Source of the DNA: Lolium rigidum
Lineage: Eukaryota > Streptophyta > Magnoliopsida > Poales > Poaceae
Length of the DNA stretch: 64,000 nt
Assembly (NCBI RefSeq): GCF_022539505.1
Contig: NC_061509.1
Coordinates: 206,732,254 to 206,796,253 of the forward strand
Direction: 5' to 3'
In this document: piece by piece, positions 10,545 to 23,099 of the stretch
Position numbering within the stretch: the first letter of the stretch is position 1
How the letters are laid out: each line of letters starts with the position of its first letter
Translations under genes and position numbers: made by a program
The notes under the pieces: generated by a model
The model's input: the letters and a program-made list of their open reading frames with translations, nothing else
Database searches by the model: none
What the model was told of the DNA's origin: nothing

Positions 10545-13110
10545 TGGAGGTTGAGGCCCCCAGCCTCATGACCAAAGAGGTGCATACGATCTTTATTTAG
10601 ATTGTATTCAACACATACTTGTCAAGAGGATACATTACAAAACCTGAAGATACCACTCAACACCTACAGACTGGACAATTGGTGAAAAAACATGTAGTGA
10701 GGGCCTTAGGCCCTAAAAACCGAAATAACACCCCACGACCAAATACCGGGGGCATCACCGAGTCACCATATAGCCAACATGGGAGCACACAATCGGTCTA
10801 GCAGACCCTCATCGAGTTGTTCATTTACTCTAGCCGTCACCACCATCAAACCGTTGTTCTATCTTCATGGTAGATATTCGCATGGCCCTTGTCAGGCATG
10901 CCGTGGACAACACCATGATGCCAAACAAAACCCCTCACCCTACCTGAGTCCATCACATCACGTCCATCACCGATGCTTTGCTGCATCATGTGGTCGAGAC
11001 TTGCCATCGTCTACATCAATGATGTCACCACTCCACCACTTGTAACCACCATCAAACAACGGCTCCAAAAATGATGCCCTCAAGATGTAAATCAACACCG
11101 AAAAGGCCGCTGATGGTGCTCCGGCGATGGTGCCAGACAATCTTGTTGGCAGTTGTTGTGCACGCGGTTGGGAAACCCCAAGAGAAAGGTGTGATGAGCA
11201 CATCAGCAAGTTTTCCCTCAGTACGAAACCAAGGTTTAATCGACCAGTAGGAGAAAGGTGTGACTTGTGAAGTTGTTGCTGGCTGACTAGTGACAGGGCG
11301 CACTACCGGCGTCAGGAACAACGTGGAACCTACACACAACACAACCAAAGTACTATGCCCCAACTTACAGTGAGGTTGTCAATCTCACCGGTTTTCTGAA
11401 CACAAAGGAGTAGACGTATCGAATGGAAGGAGATGTTTGCAGAAAGTAAACAGAACATGATTGCAGTTGAATTTATCAGTAAAGGAAGAAGGACCGGGGT
11501 CCAGAGTTCACTAGAGGTGTCTCTCCATAAAGAAATAGCATGTTGGGTGAACAAAATAAGTCTGAGCAATTGACAGAATATCGACCATACATGACAAGAT
11601 GATTACTATGATATTTGGTATTGGGCATTACAACATAATACATAGACTGTAATCCAATTGCGTCTATGACTAATAATCCACCTTCAGGTTAGCGTCCGCA
11701 CCTCTTCCAGGATAAAGTTACAAGCAACAGACTATCGCATTAAGCAATATGTGTAAAGTAAACAATAGAATTACCCTTGAATAAAACATTGTTGTTTCCT
11801 CCCTAGTAGCAACAACAAATCTACAACCTTAAAAGTTATAAAGTCACTCTCCCAGAAAACTAGAGGCATGATCCTACTATCGAGCATAAATACCCCCTCT
11901 TGGATTCACAAGTGTCCACTTGGCCAGAATTTCTACTAGCAATGGAGAGCATGCAAGATCACAAATAATATATGACATGAATACGTAATCAATCTCAACA
12001 TAGTATTCAACATTCATCGGATCCCAGCAAACCAAACATATAGGATTGCATAAAGATGATCTTGATCATGTATGGCAGCTCACAAGATCGATACATGAAG
12101 CACAAAGTGGAGAAGACAATCATCTAACTACCGCTATGGACCCATAGTCCAGGGATGAACTACTCACGCATCACTTCGGAGGCGGGCATGGCGATATAGA
12201 TGCCTCCGGCGATGATTTCCCCCTACGGCAGGGTGTCGGGAAGAGCTTCAGAACCCCCCGAGATGGGTTCGGCGATGGCGGCCGCGATGGAACTTTTCGT
12301 GGATGGAGGCTCGGGTATCCAGGGTTTTCCCGAGAAAATATATAAATAGGCGGAGGATTCAGGTCGGTGGGGCGCCTAGGGGTCCCACACCATGCCTTGG
12401 CGCGAGCCCAGGCTTGGCTTCGTCCCCCCTCCGGACTTCGTCTTCGTTTCGGTAAAATATTGATTGTTTCGTCCAATTCCGAGAATATTTCCTGTACAAC
12501 TTTTCTGAAATACAAAAATAGCAGAAAATAGGGAACTGGCATTGTGGCATCTTGTTAATAGGTTAGTGCCGAAAATCATGTAAAAGTGCAACGAAGTGTA
12601 AACAAAACACATATAAATTAGTGTAAAACAAGCATGAAACATCAAAAATTATAGATACGTTTGAGACGTATCGGCCGCCATTGTCCAATTTTAGATACCC
12701 AGATCCCGTGTTTTCCCTGGAGAAGCACAAGTGAGTTGACGCAGTCTGAAATGACGATGCCTTCAACAAGGTAACAACGCGTAAACGCTCCCATTGCCTA
12801 CCGTGACTGGAGTCGGACTCGATTTTCAATGGCATTCGCGCCTCCCCGACTCGCTGTCAAGACCATCCGGCGGACCACCTTCGCCGGAGAAGGAATCCAC
12901 CACCCCCATGTCGGGGCAGAGCCCCCGACTTCCTCAAACTATGTGGTGAAGCTGACGAGCACCATCAAATGGCGTCGGAGCAAAGAAGAAGTAGTGTGCG
13001 AACTGTGGCCCATCCGAGACCAGATCGGGCCTGGCCGCAACCCACCACCTCGCCACCCACCGCCGCCAGCCATGTCGACCTGTCTTAGGGGCGCTGCCGC
13101 ATTATATTAG
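10545..13110 (-). mobile_element. LINE-derived non-coding sequence split by an Athila-type LTR
   Basis: The left block (10545-11135) begins like other LINE 3' ends in the window, with a GCATACGATCTTTATTTAGATTG stretch comparable to 7350-7400 and 21870-21900. The right block (12673 to about 13110) shares CCTTCAACAAGGTAACAAC with 22450-22470. At 22320-22460 the same segments are adjacent (CCAAAACGATGCCC, then TTTCCCCTGGAGCA). This order suggests that the LTR at 11140-12672 interrupted one copy. No ORF survives. The minus orientation is inferred from the other copies. Confidence 0.5.
11140..12672 (-). repeat. Athila-type (Sabrina-like) LTR, probably solo
   Basis: On the minus strand this begins GATACGTCTCAAACGTATC and runs to a GTGCACAACAACTGCCAACA end, about 1.53 kb. 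Landmarks are CTTGTTAATAGGTTAGT, GGACCCATAGTCCAGG and TCGAGCATAAATACCCCCTC. It differs from the LTR at 4087-5549 but shares the same terminal layout. A PBS-like CTCCGGCGATGGTGCCA at 11118-11134 is too divergent to prove internal sequence. Clear target duplications were not found, so exact ends carry a few bases of uncertainty. Confidence 0.7.
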
Positions 13111-14955
13111 GCCACTGATGAGGAAAACCATCGTCGCCACCCAAACTTTTCGGGCAGTGCTATCGGCGGTGCTGGGAGGAGGGGTTTTCGAGGAGAGCGA
13201 GGGGATGGGGCGGGGACGCCCCGCCGCCACGTGGCAGCGCCGCATGGAGTGTGTGTGTGTGGGGGGGGGGGGGGGCAGGAGTAGGGTTAGGGGGCATGAC
13301 TACTTATAGCCCTAGTGTGCTACTTATCCGTAAGGTAGATTCACCTTACGTTCGGCATGCTATGCAATTTCGTCCCGATCTCTTATGTTGTTTATTGTGA
13401 GAGCGTGGGCACCCAGCAGCAGGAAGTCAGGAGGAGGCCGTGAAGTTCTTTGTCGGCGGCGAAGAAGGCTCCACTGGTTTGGTCGACGCCAAGAGGAATA
13501 ACGAAATCAGAATTGGCGCGCCTGCTGGGTGGCGCGGCGGCAAGGCGTGAAACGAGGAGGGCAGGAGAGAAGTTTCGGCTCGGATTTCGGCTTCCGACGA
13601 CGACGAACGAGTTCAAGTTTGATGCTGTCGGTGGGTGCTTAATTAAGCTTACACACGTGGTTGATGTCCCGGTGACAGTGCCAACACAAGGTGAGTCCTG
13701 ATTCCTTGATTCACGGCTTGATTAGACTCACAGGACAGACCGTGACGCTAACCAGTGACAGCCGGTGTGCAGTGTGCTGATAGCTAGCTAAGCATAGTTC
13801 GTTCGTGCGATGCGATTTGCCGTTGCGTGGGCGCGCGTGCGGTGATGGCTGATTTGATATCGATCAATACTTAGTCTTCTAAGATCAAGGCCTGGCTCGC
13901 AAAGCTGCTCAACAAGTCTCACTATGGGCATGCAGAAGGACAATACGTGTCTTTACATTTCATCAAACATTTTGTGAAGAAAATAAATATGTACTTTAGT
14001 CGGAAAAAATGACAAATAAGTCTTATAAAAAGTCATTTTGTAATATCGGAACTCATCTTTTTTTAAGTCGCAGAAAATGTCTTCTTTCATGAAACATTAC
14101 ATACTTAACTAGAATATGTAGATGTCACCAGAATATTTTGATATTTTGAAATGTGTTTTTTCGCAATTGAAACTTATACTCTTATGAGCCAAAACCGCAA
14201 GTATGACAATTGATAAGACGTCAAGGTAGCGATGGAGACATGATGACTAGGGATGGCTCCACTATCCCGGTCCGACTCCCGCTAATCCATGTCCCCGTCA
14301 ATCCCCAGTAAGTTGTTGGGGGAAAACGATCCATGCAACCTCCAATGGGGGGTATCCACCACCGTTGGGTCCCCACGGGACGTCGACACCGATGAGTCAC
14401 CTTGGCGAAGCGGCCGCGAACGAGCTTATCTTTCCGAGGCTGACGAGCTCCTCCTTGCCGAAGCGGACGAGCTCCTCTTTGCCAATGGCGAGAACTCCTC
14501 CCGTTCTTTTGTCACATGCCTTGTGTTCTCGAGGTGAAGTATTAGATAAGGAGCATGAACGGGTGGCGAGATGGCGATGCCAGACAAGAAGTAGTAGGTG
14601 ATATTGAGCCACATTTGGGGTGAGGGAGAGAGGAGCCGAGTTAGGAGACGAGCAGTGCGGCTCATGGCTGTGGGCCCATGGCGCCTAGATCTAGATCATG
14701 GGACTGGGGGTGATGGAATCGGTGAGGTGGGTTTGCGGGTGCGGAGAGGGTAGGGTTTGGTTGGTTTATTACACTGACATGCAGGGTCAACCCGTTAAGC
14801 TATAGGGTTCCCACCCCGCTATCCCTACAGGGCAAATTTGCGCCATCCCTGGTTCTTAGCGGCTAATTACCCACTAGAACCCGTCCCTACCTGGAAAACT
14901 GCCATCTTGAATAAGACAATCTTATCTAGGATGTTGCGTGGAGATTGATAAATTA
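13111..14955. other. No assignable gene; GT/G microsatellite near 13249-13275
   Basis: The sequence is GC-rich to about 13700, with a (GT)n run passing into a 14-base G run near 13262. It is mixed beyond that. Short ORFs on both strands overlap and show no domain I recognise. The region at 14250-14830 has repeated TGACGAGCTCCTC stretches (14440-14480). I see no terminal inverted repeats or conserved splice-coding pattern. Confidence 0.4.
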
Positions 14956-15078
14956 TTTCCTTCGTTCCAAATTAATTGACGCTACTTTTGTTCAGATAAG
15001 GATATATGTACATATAAAAACGTGTTTAGATACATATGTATCTAGATAAAGTTGTGTCACTTAATTTGGAACTATACC
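14956..15078. mobile_element. Stowaway-like MITE, degenerate
   Basis: The left end TTCGTTCCAAATTAATTGAC is matched as an inverted repeat by the right end near 15058-15075 (TCACTTAATTTGGAACTA). The interior has a symmetrical GATACATATGTATC core. Length of about 120 bp and the sequence type fit the Mariner-derived Stowaway family. Confidence 0.65.
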
Positions 15079-15790
15079 TTTTAGCATTTTCTTCAACAAT
15101 TATAGTTTTCATCCTCCTTAATTTCGGACATCAAGCAAACTAGAGAGCATATGACTAAAATAAAACATCTCGACATCTTATTTTTTATTTCTACTGTTGT
15201 TGTTGTTGTGGAGATAAAACCACTTTGTATATGAAAAGAAGGAGAGAGACCTAACCTACCAACTTGTAACACCAATAGCTTGGCTGGCGGGCCTGCTGGG
15301 CTAGGCCCACTAAGCTGATTACTAATGTCGGGTACCGGCTCATCAGCCTGCTCGGCCAGACTGGCTAAGCTGGGAGCATGTACAGTACAAGTATGTAGGG
15401 TATGCAGGCGTGTAAGTGGATAGGATAATTTTTGCGTTGAAACCGGTCCCGAATCCATTTTAAGCTGTCCATATTCGATTTTAAAGAGTCCAGCGGAGGA
15501 TACCCAAATTCGAAGTCGTGTCCGTATTCGAATCCGAAATCGGTCAATATTTCTGATCTGAATCTGAGAAAAATATATAGTAAAGTATATGGTATGAGTG
15601 AAATCCGATCCGATTCGTTTACACCACACCCCCCCTCCCCTCCTAAAAAAACAAGTAGTACAAGTGTCGAATTGCATACCCCCTCGCATACGGACATTCC
15701 AACGAAAGATCTGATGGCTCAAGTCAACATGTTCAACGGACACGTACCAGCACGGCTAGAAGATATTGGAGGAGTAAGCGCGGGGGTGAA
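15079..15790. other. No recognisable feature
   Basis: Minus-strand open frames at 15093-15743 and 15365-15697 show no domain. The stretch 15430-15600 carries repeated ATTCGAATCCGAAATCGG-like words, a compositional pattern seen in some DNA transposons. I found no paired termini. Confidence 0.35.
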
Positions 15791-17075
15791 AGCCTAGCTA
15801 CGAAAGGTCCTAGTGAAGAAAAAAACGCTTCGCCCCGCTCCCTCCCCCGCGGGTGGAGGCGGGCGATTCCCAACTCCCGTCCACCTCCAGGCCCCCTCCC
15901 ACCCTCCTCCCCTCACCGCCATAGGCGCAAGCCGCCGGGCAAAGCCCGGTTGGTTGCCGGCGGTAGCGGACAAAACTTTAGCCGCACGCAGGCGGGCGAC
16001 ACGGGGTCCCCTTGTGCTGGTGGTGGTGCGACTCATGCGGCGGAGGTTCAATAGCGGCCGGATGGTGACGATGCTGCGACGCGGTGGGGATGCGGGCTGG
16101 CGTAGGTCAGCCGGTGACAGGCGGCAGGGCGGCGCCGGCCAATTCCATTCGGTCCAGATCTAGGCCCCTTTGGGCCCAATCTAGGTTGGGTGCGGCGGGC
16201 TCTGCCCTCCTCCGTTTAACCTGCAGGTGGATGTGAAGTGGCCGTGGTTGGGGTTGCGATTCCGGTAGCCGGCTTGTTGCAGCACTGCAGCAATCTTTAC
16301 GGGACAGATCTGGGCTTGACCGGACTCTCTCGGGACTAGTTTTCCCCCACGGGGGCTTCACGGGCCCACGGGGCTCGTCCGGACCTAACTGAGACCGGTG
16401 CGATAGTGGCGACGTCCGGTCGACTACCGCCTTGCGGTGGAGGTTATTCCCTTCCGCTTGGTCGTGGTTTCGCTGGCCTCGACTCGAGCTTCTCTTTGAC
16501 TCTGTCATGCAGGCCTCGTGTTGCTATCCGTGGTGAGACGATGATGGCGGCTTCGTGAACATGTGGCGCATGTTCGTGGGTGGCGAGTTTGGTGGTGGTG
16601 AGGTCGTGTCCTCACCGATCTCTGCTGCGACGGATCACTCGGGGGGCGGTGGATATGGTTTTTCGGGAGAAATCCTTGTCGGCTCATCTGGCACCGATGC
16701 GGTGCCGCTCGCGGGTGGCATCATTCCTTCTTGTAAGGCGTCGTGGCTACCCTTTGTCCACTTCCCTCTGTGTGTTGGGGGGAACCCTAGGACCATGGTC
16801 TGGGCAGCAGCGGTCGCTATCCTTCTTCAAGATGTTGCTTGGTACGTGGCGATCCGGTGCTTGGAGCGTGGTGGTACATCTCCGAAGGGCGCATCGGTTG
16901 TGGGTCACCTTCATTTAGTCGATCCGCCTTTGTTTCCTTTTTGTTCCTTCTTTTCTTTGTTTGGGTGTGTGTTTGCTGCTGCCCCAGTATTGTGTTTCGT
17001 TCCGAGACTCGTGGTTATATCTGGTGGTTGTGATATTAATATAGCAGGGCGAAAACCTGTTTCGAGGAGGGCTAG
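15791..17075 (+). mobile_element. LINE-like 3' sequence (plus), non-coding
   Basis: The last part reads GTTTGGGTGTGTGTTTGCTGCTG then GTGATATTAATATAGCAGGGCGAAAACC at about 16960-17060. This resembles 3' UTR ends of grass L1 LINEs, which finish in a GCGGGGCGAAAGCC-type motif. The upstream kilobase is GC-rich with overlapping open frames but no RT or endonuclease motif. No poly(A) tail or target duplication is visible. It may be a LINE 3' fragment or a non-autonomous derivative. Confidence 0.45.
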
Positions 17076-17301
17076 AAGATATACCAATGCTGTGAGTTAA
17101 TTTTGGTTTTTATTAGTTTATATCATACATATGCTTCTTGATTCTCTCTTACTTTTGCTACTGCCAAAATAAGTTTCTGATAATTTATATAACCCATATG
17201 TTGTGTTGGTCAAATTAACGGCATAGGAATGCTCTTTGTAAAACGAAATGGAGATAGTATTCCAGGAGCAGCTTGGGTAGGATCTAATTTTGGATAGGAT
17301 C

Positions 17302-17544
17302 TGCTCCCTCCATTTACAATTACTTAGTTTAGTGAAATTTAAACTTTGTAAAATTTGATTAAACAGTTATGAAAATATCGACATCTACAATATAAAATAT
17401 ATTTTATTAGAATAATCATCAAGTATATATTTCCATATTATATGTATTTGATAATATAGATATTTTCTTATATTATTGGTCAAACTTTGCAAATCTTATC
17501 TTTAACTAAACCTAGAACTCGAAGTAATAAAACCGAAGGGAGTA
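17302..17544. mobile_element. Stowaway-like MITE
   Basis: The termini are inverted: CTCCCTCCATTTAC at the left and CCGAAGGGAGTA at the right. The element is 243 bp, AT-rich and non-coding, with the CTCCCTCC end typical of grass Stowaway MITEs. Confidence 0.75.
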
Positions 17545-17790
17545 TGAGAAAAATTTTAAAACGGAAAATAAGCTAAAATATTCTTAAATAATTTGTTAAC
17601 ACCCATCCCCGTCAAATATGCAACACAAAAAATTTGCTGCGCCAAAGAGATGCAAAAAAATGATAAATTTTGGTGTGAAATCTATTCACCAAAAGAGAAC
17701 ATATAATTTATACTTTTTGTTTCTCTACCCATCAATCGATTTTTGAGCTGAATTTTTTTGTAGTTGCAGAAACAACGTGTAGGTATCTTG

Positions 17791-17915
17791 TACTCTCTCC
17801 GTCCATAAAAAGATGTCAAAATTTTACCTAAATTTAGATGTATTCATACACTAAAAAGTGTATAGATTTATCTAAACTTATATAGACTTGCGACATCTTT
17901 TTATGAAGAGAGGTA
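17791..17915. mobile_element. Stowaway MITE with long terminal inverted repeats
   Basis: The left arm TACTCTCTCCGTCCATAAAA and right arm TTTTTATGAAGAGAGGTA pair as inverted repeats flanking an almost palindromic 125-bp body (GATGTC..GACATC). TA-type ends fit Mariner/Stowaway. Confidence 0.82.
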
Positions 17916-17960
17916 GCATAAAAGTTATAGATTTGTTCGGAATTTCTAAATATACCATTA

Positions 17961-18240
17961 GAGCATCTCCAGTCGCAAACCCCAAACGACGTCCGGCAAT
18001 AGCGCCGAATTTTCGTTTGGGGGACGTCCGGACGAAATTTTCATTTGGAGGAGGTCTCTTTCCTAGCCATGTCCCCCAAACGCGACCTCCAAATAAAAAG
18101 CAAGTGTAAAAATCGTGTCCGGCGTCTCCGATGGAGCCTCTATACACAGGGGATGGGCTAGGGACGCCGGACAATATTTGAGGGACGTCCGGAGCGAAGC
18201 GATTTAAGGAACGCTTTGGGTGACGCGACTGGAGATGCTC
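17961..18240. mobile_element. Harbinger/Tourist-type MITE with TTA duplication
   Basis: The 16-bp termini GAGCATCTCCAGTCGC and its exact reverse complement at 18225-18240 bound a 280-bp element. TTA is duplicated at 17958-17960 and 18241-18243, the PIF/Harbinger signature. Nested inverted GACGTCCGG words lie inside. It has no coding capacity and would depend on a transposase in trans. Confidence 0.88.
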
Positions 18241-18243
18241 TTA

Positions 18244-21200
18244 TTTACGAGTTGATCGTATGACTCACCTAAAAGTGTCTCCCCGTAGTATTCTTCTCGC
18301 AGATACAGCGAAAGGCACACCCTGTGCTAAAATATACAGAAACAAGTAGCCTCCGTGCACATGCTGGGCTCGACACCAACCGTCAACCGACAACCCTCGT
18401 CCCCAGAAGGAGCACGATTCGGACCATGGTGTGTACACATGGGCCCAATCCTAACGACCAAGTAACGGCCGATTCGGTTCTTTACCGCCACTGGATGTGT
18501 TTAAATATACTGTTTTTGTGTTCGTCCCTTTCTTTCAACCAATGGGCAATGGTCCCCCGTGTTATACACCAGACGAACAAAAGGATGCCCCAGGACCTTG
18601 GTGGATGACATAGTTTTCGGTATATACGCACATGCAGCCTCGGTGTCCCTGAATTCTAGTGTGTCTGTTAGCTTAAGGTGTAGTTCTCGATGTAGTGGAA
18701 AACTCTTATCTTGACATCCCTTTATTTTGGGTGCCTATTAGCTTAAGGATTATTCTGGGACATGGGAATTTCAGAAACTCTTTACATGCTGGAGTTTTTT
18801 TTGAACATTTCTTTAACAGTTTTGCTAACTCACAATTAGCTTCATCTATAAAAAAAAACTCACAATTAGCTTAATTCTCACTCGACTCCTAGACCTTATA
18901 ATTACATCATGATTCGTGGTAGCCATGATTGATAACCGAGAATTTTGTAGTTATATATGGGGTTGCAATTGTGAAAACATGGAGAACCCGCTACCAGCGC
19001 ACATGATTTCAAAAGGTCAAAAAATGGTAATTAAAATTTTCAAGTTTTTAAAAATAATTCACGCATCGTGCATGTCAACTTGATACTTATTCGTGCAAAA
19101 AAAAAAATTTAAAAAAAGATTGTATGTGACCTACAGAAAAAGTGAAAATGAAAAGAAAAAAAATTGTGAATAGTATACGTCTACTCCTTATATCGTGAAC
19201 AACACAATTTCTCATTTTTATGTAGGTTATATACTTTTACATTTTAGGTTGAACCTTTACATGCTCATACCTGTATATATTCTCTACATGCATGATTTAT
19301 GGCATATTTTTTAAATCACTTTTATTATTTATTTTGATTTTATTGATCAAAATATGTTCTGCAAACCAAGAGCCAAAAAATCATGTCTATTGCAATTGAC
19401 ATTTTACTACTTGCACTTGTGTTACGACTGAGAAAAACGCACTATATCGTTCGATATCTTCGTGATTCCTGTTAATAATGAGTTGTACCTAGAAAAATGC
19501 TTCGTGATTTATGTTAGTTGTAAGTTGCAATATGGGTTACGAGTGAGATTTGATGACATTACTTAATTCTCAACCGACTGAAAAACTCTCTTTCTTTAAC
19601 CATTTGTAGATTTAATCTCTTGATGGGTTTATTTGCTTTTTTAAAATATACCTGGAAAATTGAATGAATAAGTACTCAACAATGCCATTTTAAATTCAAA
19701 AATTATTTCGAGCTACAAACACAAAGCACACATAGTATCAGCCTTTGCTTGATACTCACATTCCGGCCACCGAATCTGATCCAACGACAGATACAGATTG
19801 TATGCACGTACACATGCATGTGGCTGTGGGGTCACCTGGCTCAACAACCAAAAATTCGAAAGTTCATGCATGATTAGAGGATGATTCGATTCGAAATTGC
19901 CTAGCGAATCCTTAAAAGAGTGTATATATGGTGTTGCCAGAGCGGCTAACTACTTCCATTCTGAATTGGAAGGTAGAAATTTGATGTGTATATTATGTGC
20001 AATATGTCACACTGTGTCTTGTCGTGTGAACTGTACTACTCATTTCAATTGGACAACATGCATGTACAGTTCATCTCCAAGCAACGAGAAAGCTACCTTC
20101 AATCATACTCCACAATATGGTTTATTGTACACTACCCTCTACAGTCAAGATAAAGTGATGCGTCACTTTGGTCGGTCACGTAACCACATGGTGCAGGATC
20201 AAATTATTCAGCCCCGATTAGATAATAAAACGGATGCGGTACGTACGTGCAAAGTCGCAAACGCAGCAACCTGGGAAGACATTCTCCCGCCTGGCACGAG
20301 AGAGCGAACTAATGATCGAATACGTACGCCAGGGTCGCATGGCGTGCATGACAGGTAAGGTTTGGTGGTGAGCCAAAGATGAAGAATGATGCGCATTATC
20401 TAGCCAAAACCACCCATGCATGTGTGTATTTCAGAAACGATCGAGTGGTTCAAAGATGGCAGATCATTACCGGTTCTTAATCGATCTCTGTGATATCATA
20501 GCTAACAACCGATGACAACTACCTCGTGTGGGGACTTCGTTTCTTTAAAGTAATCATGACAAGTTCAAAAGAATTCTGCGGAAATCCACCAGAAAAAACA
20601 TATTTCTAATTTTTGAAAATTTCCAACAAAAAAATTGCATGTACGTCTTGATAACCTATGTGCGTTCGTACAGTTTCGTGAAAATCCGATGTTTTTTATG
20701 ATCGATGTAAAAAAGACAAAATATACCTCACAAAAAGCCTTACTTTTAGCACCAAATTTTGTATTTTTTACACTGCCCAAACGACAAGTCGGTTTTTCAC
20801 GGAAAGATTGTGTGCACGCAGCATGTGAAAATGTACATGTGAATTTTTCGTTTAAATTTTTTTAACATTTCAAAATGTATCAAAGATGCATTTTAAAATG
20901 AAAGGAGCATATGCATCCAAGAACCAAAACTTTAATGAATTATGTTCCTATAGAAATTTTCTTACTGAAATTATCTATTTTTAAAAGTTCTATACGGAGT
21001 AAAACTCCGAGTTTTACAATCAAACGATAACGGAACAGAGTATATTTATTTTACAAAAACCAACTCCAAAAGGAATAGGCGACACCCAAACAAAAAGGAA
21101 AGAAATAAAAGGGAAACACAACAAAAGGGAAATGAACTCCCTCAGCAAACTGAACTGTTGTCATTTTAAAACACGTGAAATTAATAAGTTAGACCAACTG

Positions 21201-21422
21201 CTTAGAGCATCCCATCACGCAGATATCATCGGCAAAAAGTCCCAAGTTTCAACGCTGAACTTCAGGCAACCGTACGCAGAGTATTAGAAGAGCTTCGGAA
21301 GTCAAATACAAACATCTCAAACAACTACAAACTGGACATAGTCATGTGTCGCATACTCGCATCCAAACTTTGAAACGTCTTCATAAGTTTTTGATAAGAG
21401 ACATGCACCATCTGAACGCTTC
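18244..21422. other. About 3.2 kb with no assignable feature
   Basis: The sequence is AT-rich, with A-runs at 18848-18858, 19096-19120 and 19155-19172. The longest open frame (19897-20358, plus) encodes 153 residues without a recognisable domain. The stretch 20560-20900 has a repeat-like style but no termini I could pair. A GAGCATC word near 21206 has no partner. Confidence 0.4.
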
Positions 21423-21718
21423 GGGTTCCTTTGATTCAAAGGATTTGCATAGGAATTGTGTAGGATTTGGTTCCTATGGGAAAATTTCCTATACATGTTG
21501 TTTGATTCATAGGAACATATCCTATAGGAAAAAATCCTATAGGAATCTTGTAGTGTAATTCCTATAGGAAAAAAGCATTAGCTCATGCCTCATGGAAAAA
21601 TTCCTTTGCTACAATCAAACAAACTTCATCTTCCTATAGGATTCAATTAGACATGCCATTCCAATCCTAAACCTTTCCTATTCCTATGCTTTTCCTATCC
21701 TTTAAATCAAAGGAGCCC
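21423..21718. mobile_element. MITE-like element with inverted ends, superfamily unassigned
   Basis: The left end GGGTTCCTTTGATTCAAAGG pairs with the right end CCTTTAAATCAAAGGAGCCC as imperfect inverted repeats. The interior is full of TTCCTATAGGAA-like palindromes, for example near 21527-21570. Length is about 296 bp and it is non-coding. A target duplication was not clear, so I leave the superfamily open. Confidence 0.7.
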
Positions 21719-21811
21719 TTCTTTTTTACGGCCGATGATCACCATGTTGATCAGTCGCCGAGTCCGAAACGTCTTCAATCTGTAGCGCCATCCGGGACGA
21801 AGAAGATGCAT

Positions 21812-22990
21812 TTTTTTCTTTTTTTAAAAAATGGGGGAAATATCATCCCAGCTTCTGCATCCAAGTGATGCACACAGTTTTTTTATTAGATTATTCACAA
21901 CATCTTACAAGAGTAATACAAAAGATCAAACTCGAAGCCACCCCACAAAACCTACGAAGGGATGAAGGGGGTGACAGTTCACCAACTAACATCATCCAAA
22001 AAAACAAATGCCTTCCTAGGCCGTCCAATAGCAGATGAGAAGCACATCCACTCAAGCAGACTCTCAGCGCACGCCAACACACACGCCATAGAAGTTGCTA
22101 CCGCCGTCTTCCGCGACTCCATCTTCAAGAGAGATCATCGCATTGACCATGCCAGGCCTGCCATCGATGCCGCCACGGCGCCAGACGACACCACCATCTT
22201 GCGCGCGTCCATCACACTGCATCCGTTTCCGAGACACCACTGCACCATGCCGTGGAGACTCGACGACGCCGACACAGCAAAAACACACCGCTCCACCTCA
22301 GCACCACCACCATCCGTTGTCTGCTCCAAAACGATGCCCCCGACAGGTAGAACGGCGTTGCATGCCGCCACCGTCCGATCCAGGAGACCCGGGTCTAGGG
22401 TTTCCCCTGGAGCAGCCCATGCGAAACGCAGACTGCAGAGACAATGCCTTCAACAAGGTAACAACAAACATGCGCCGCCATCATCCTCCATGACCGAAGT
22501 CAGGGCCAGCTTTCACTGGCAGCTACGCCTCGCCATCGGGAGCTAGATGACGGATCGCGAGATCCGCCAAAGCTAGCCACACAACTAGCCGATCTCCTCC
22601 GGCGAAAGAGAAGACCACCACCGCCGTGCCACGGTCAGCAACACCGGACGCCCGCCACCCGCTGCCAGGTCGATGCCGTCTCCGCCATCCAGGGGTGCTG
22701 CCCTTGCTACCGTGGTCCCAGACCTGGACGAGGAGCAGCACCCCGCAGCCATCCAAGCACCGGCGAGGCAGATGCGAGGGGGGGAGAGGAGGGCCGCGCC
22801 GCCAGATGCCGGGGCCATCCCCCAACGTGGAGGCCTGCCTCCATTCCGTCACACCAGGGGACCCACGAGCAGATCCCCGCTGCCCCCATCACCGGCTGTG
22901 CCAGGCTTCGGCGGCGGTAGCCTCAGGGGACGGCGAGGTGAGGGGTGGGGGAGGCGGCATGGAGCGAGGTTGATTGCATCTTGAGAGCCC
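21812..22990 (-). mobile_element. LINE 3' region (minus), non-coding
   Basis: On the minus strand the 3' end reads GTGCATCACTTGGATGCAGA, then an A-rich tail complementary to 21812-21827. The same 3' UTR style occurs at 7305-7400. Upstream is about 1 kb of GC-rich sequence with CCTTCAACAAGGTAACAAC near 22447, shared with 12750 and, in part, 62665. Overlapping frames on both strands reflect GC content. The 5' limit near 22990 is approximate. Confidence 0.55.
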
Positions 22991-23099
22991 GAGCACTTGT
23001 CATAGGATCCTCCTTGTCAACACCCAGTTGCAAACTAGCCCAATATCTCAAAAAGAAACACGCATAACAAATAAAAATGTTTAACTTTCAAAACATCAT

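Noticed and set aside
11118..11134. tRNA-Asp-like primer site beside the LTR at 11140
   Set aside because: It differs from the consensus at several positions, and LINE-like sequence resumes immediately to the left, so there is no room for an internal region.
22095..22984. Several overlapping 100-190-residue ORFs on both strands
   Set aside because: They lie in GC-rich LINE 3' sequence, show no domain, and overlap each other on both strands.
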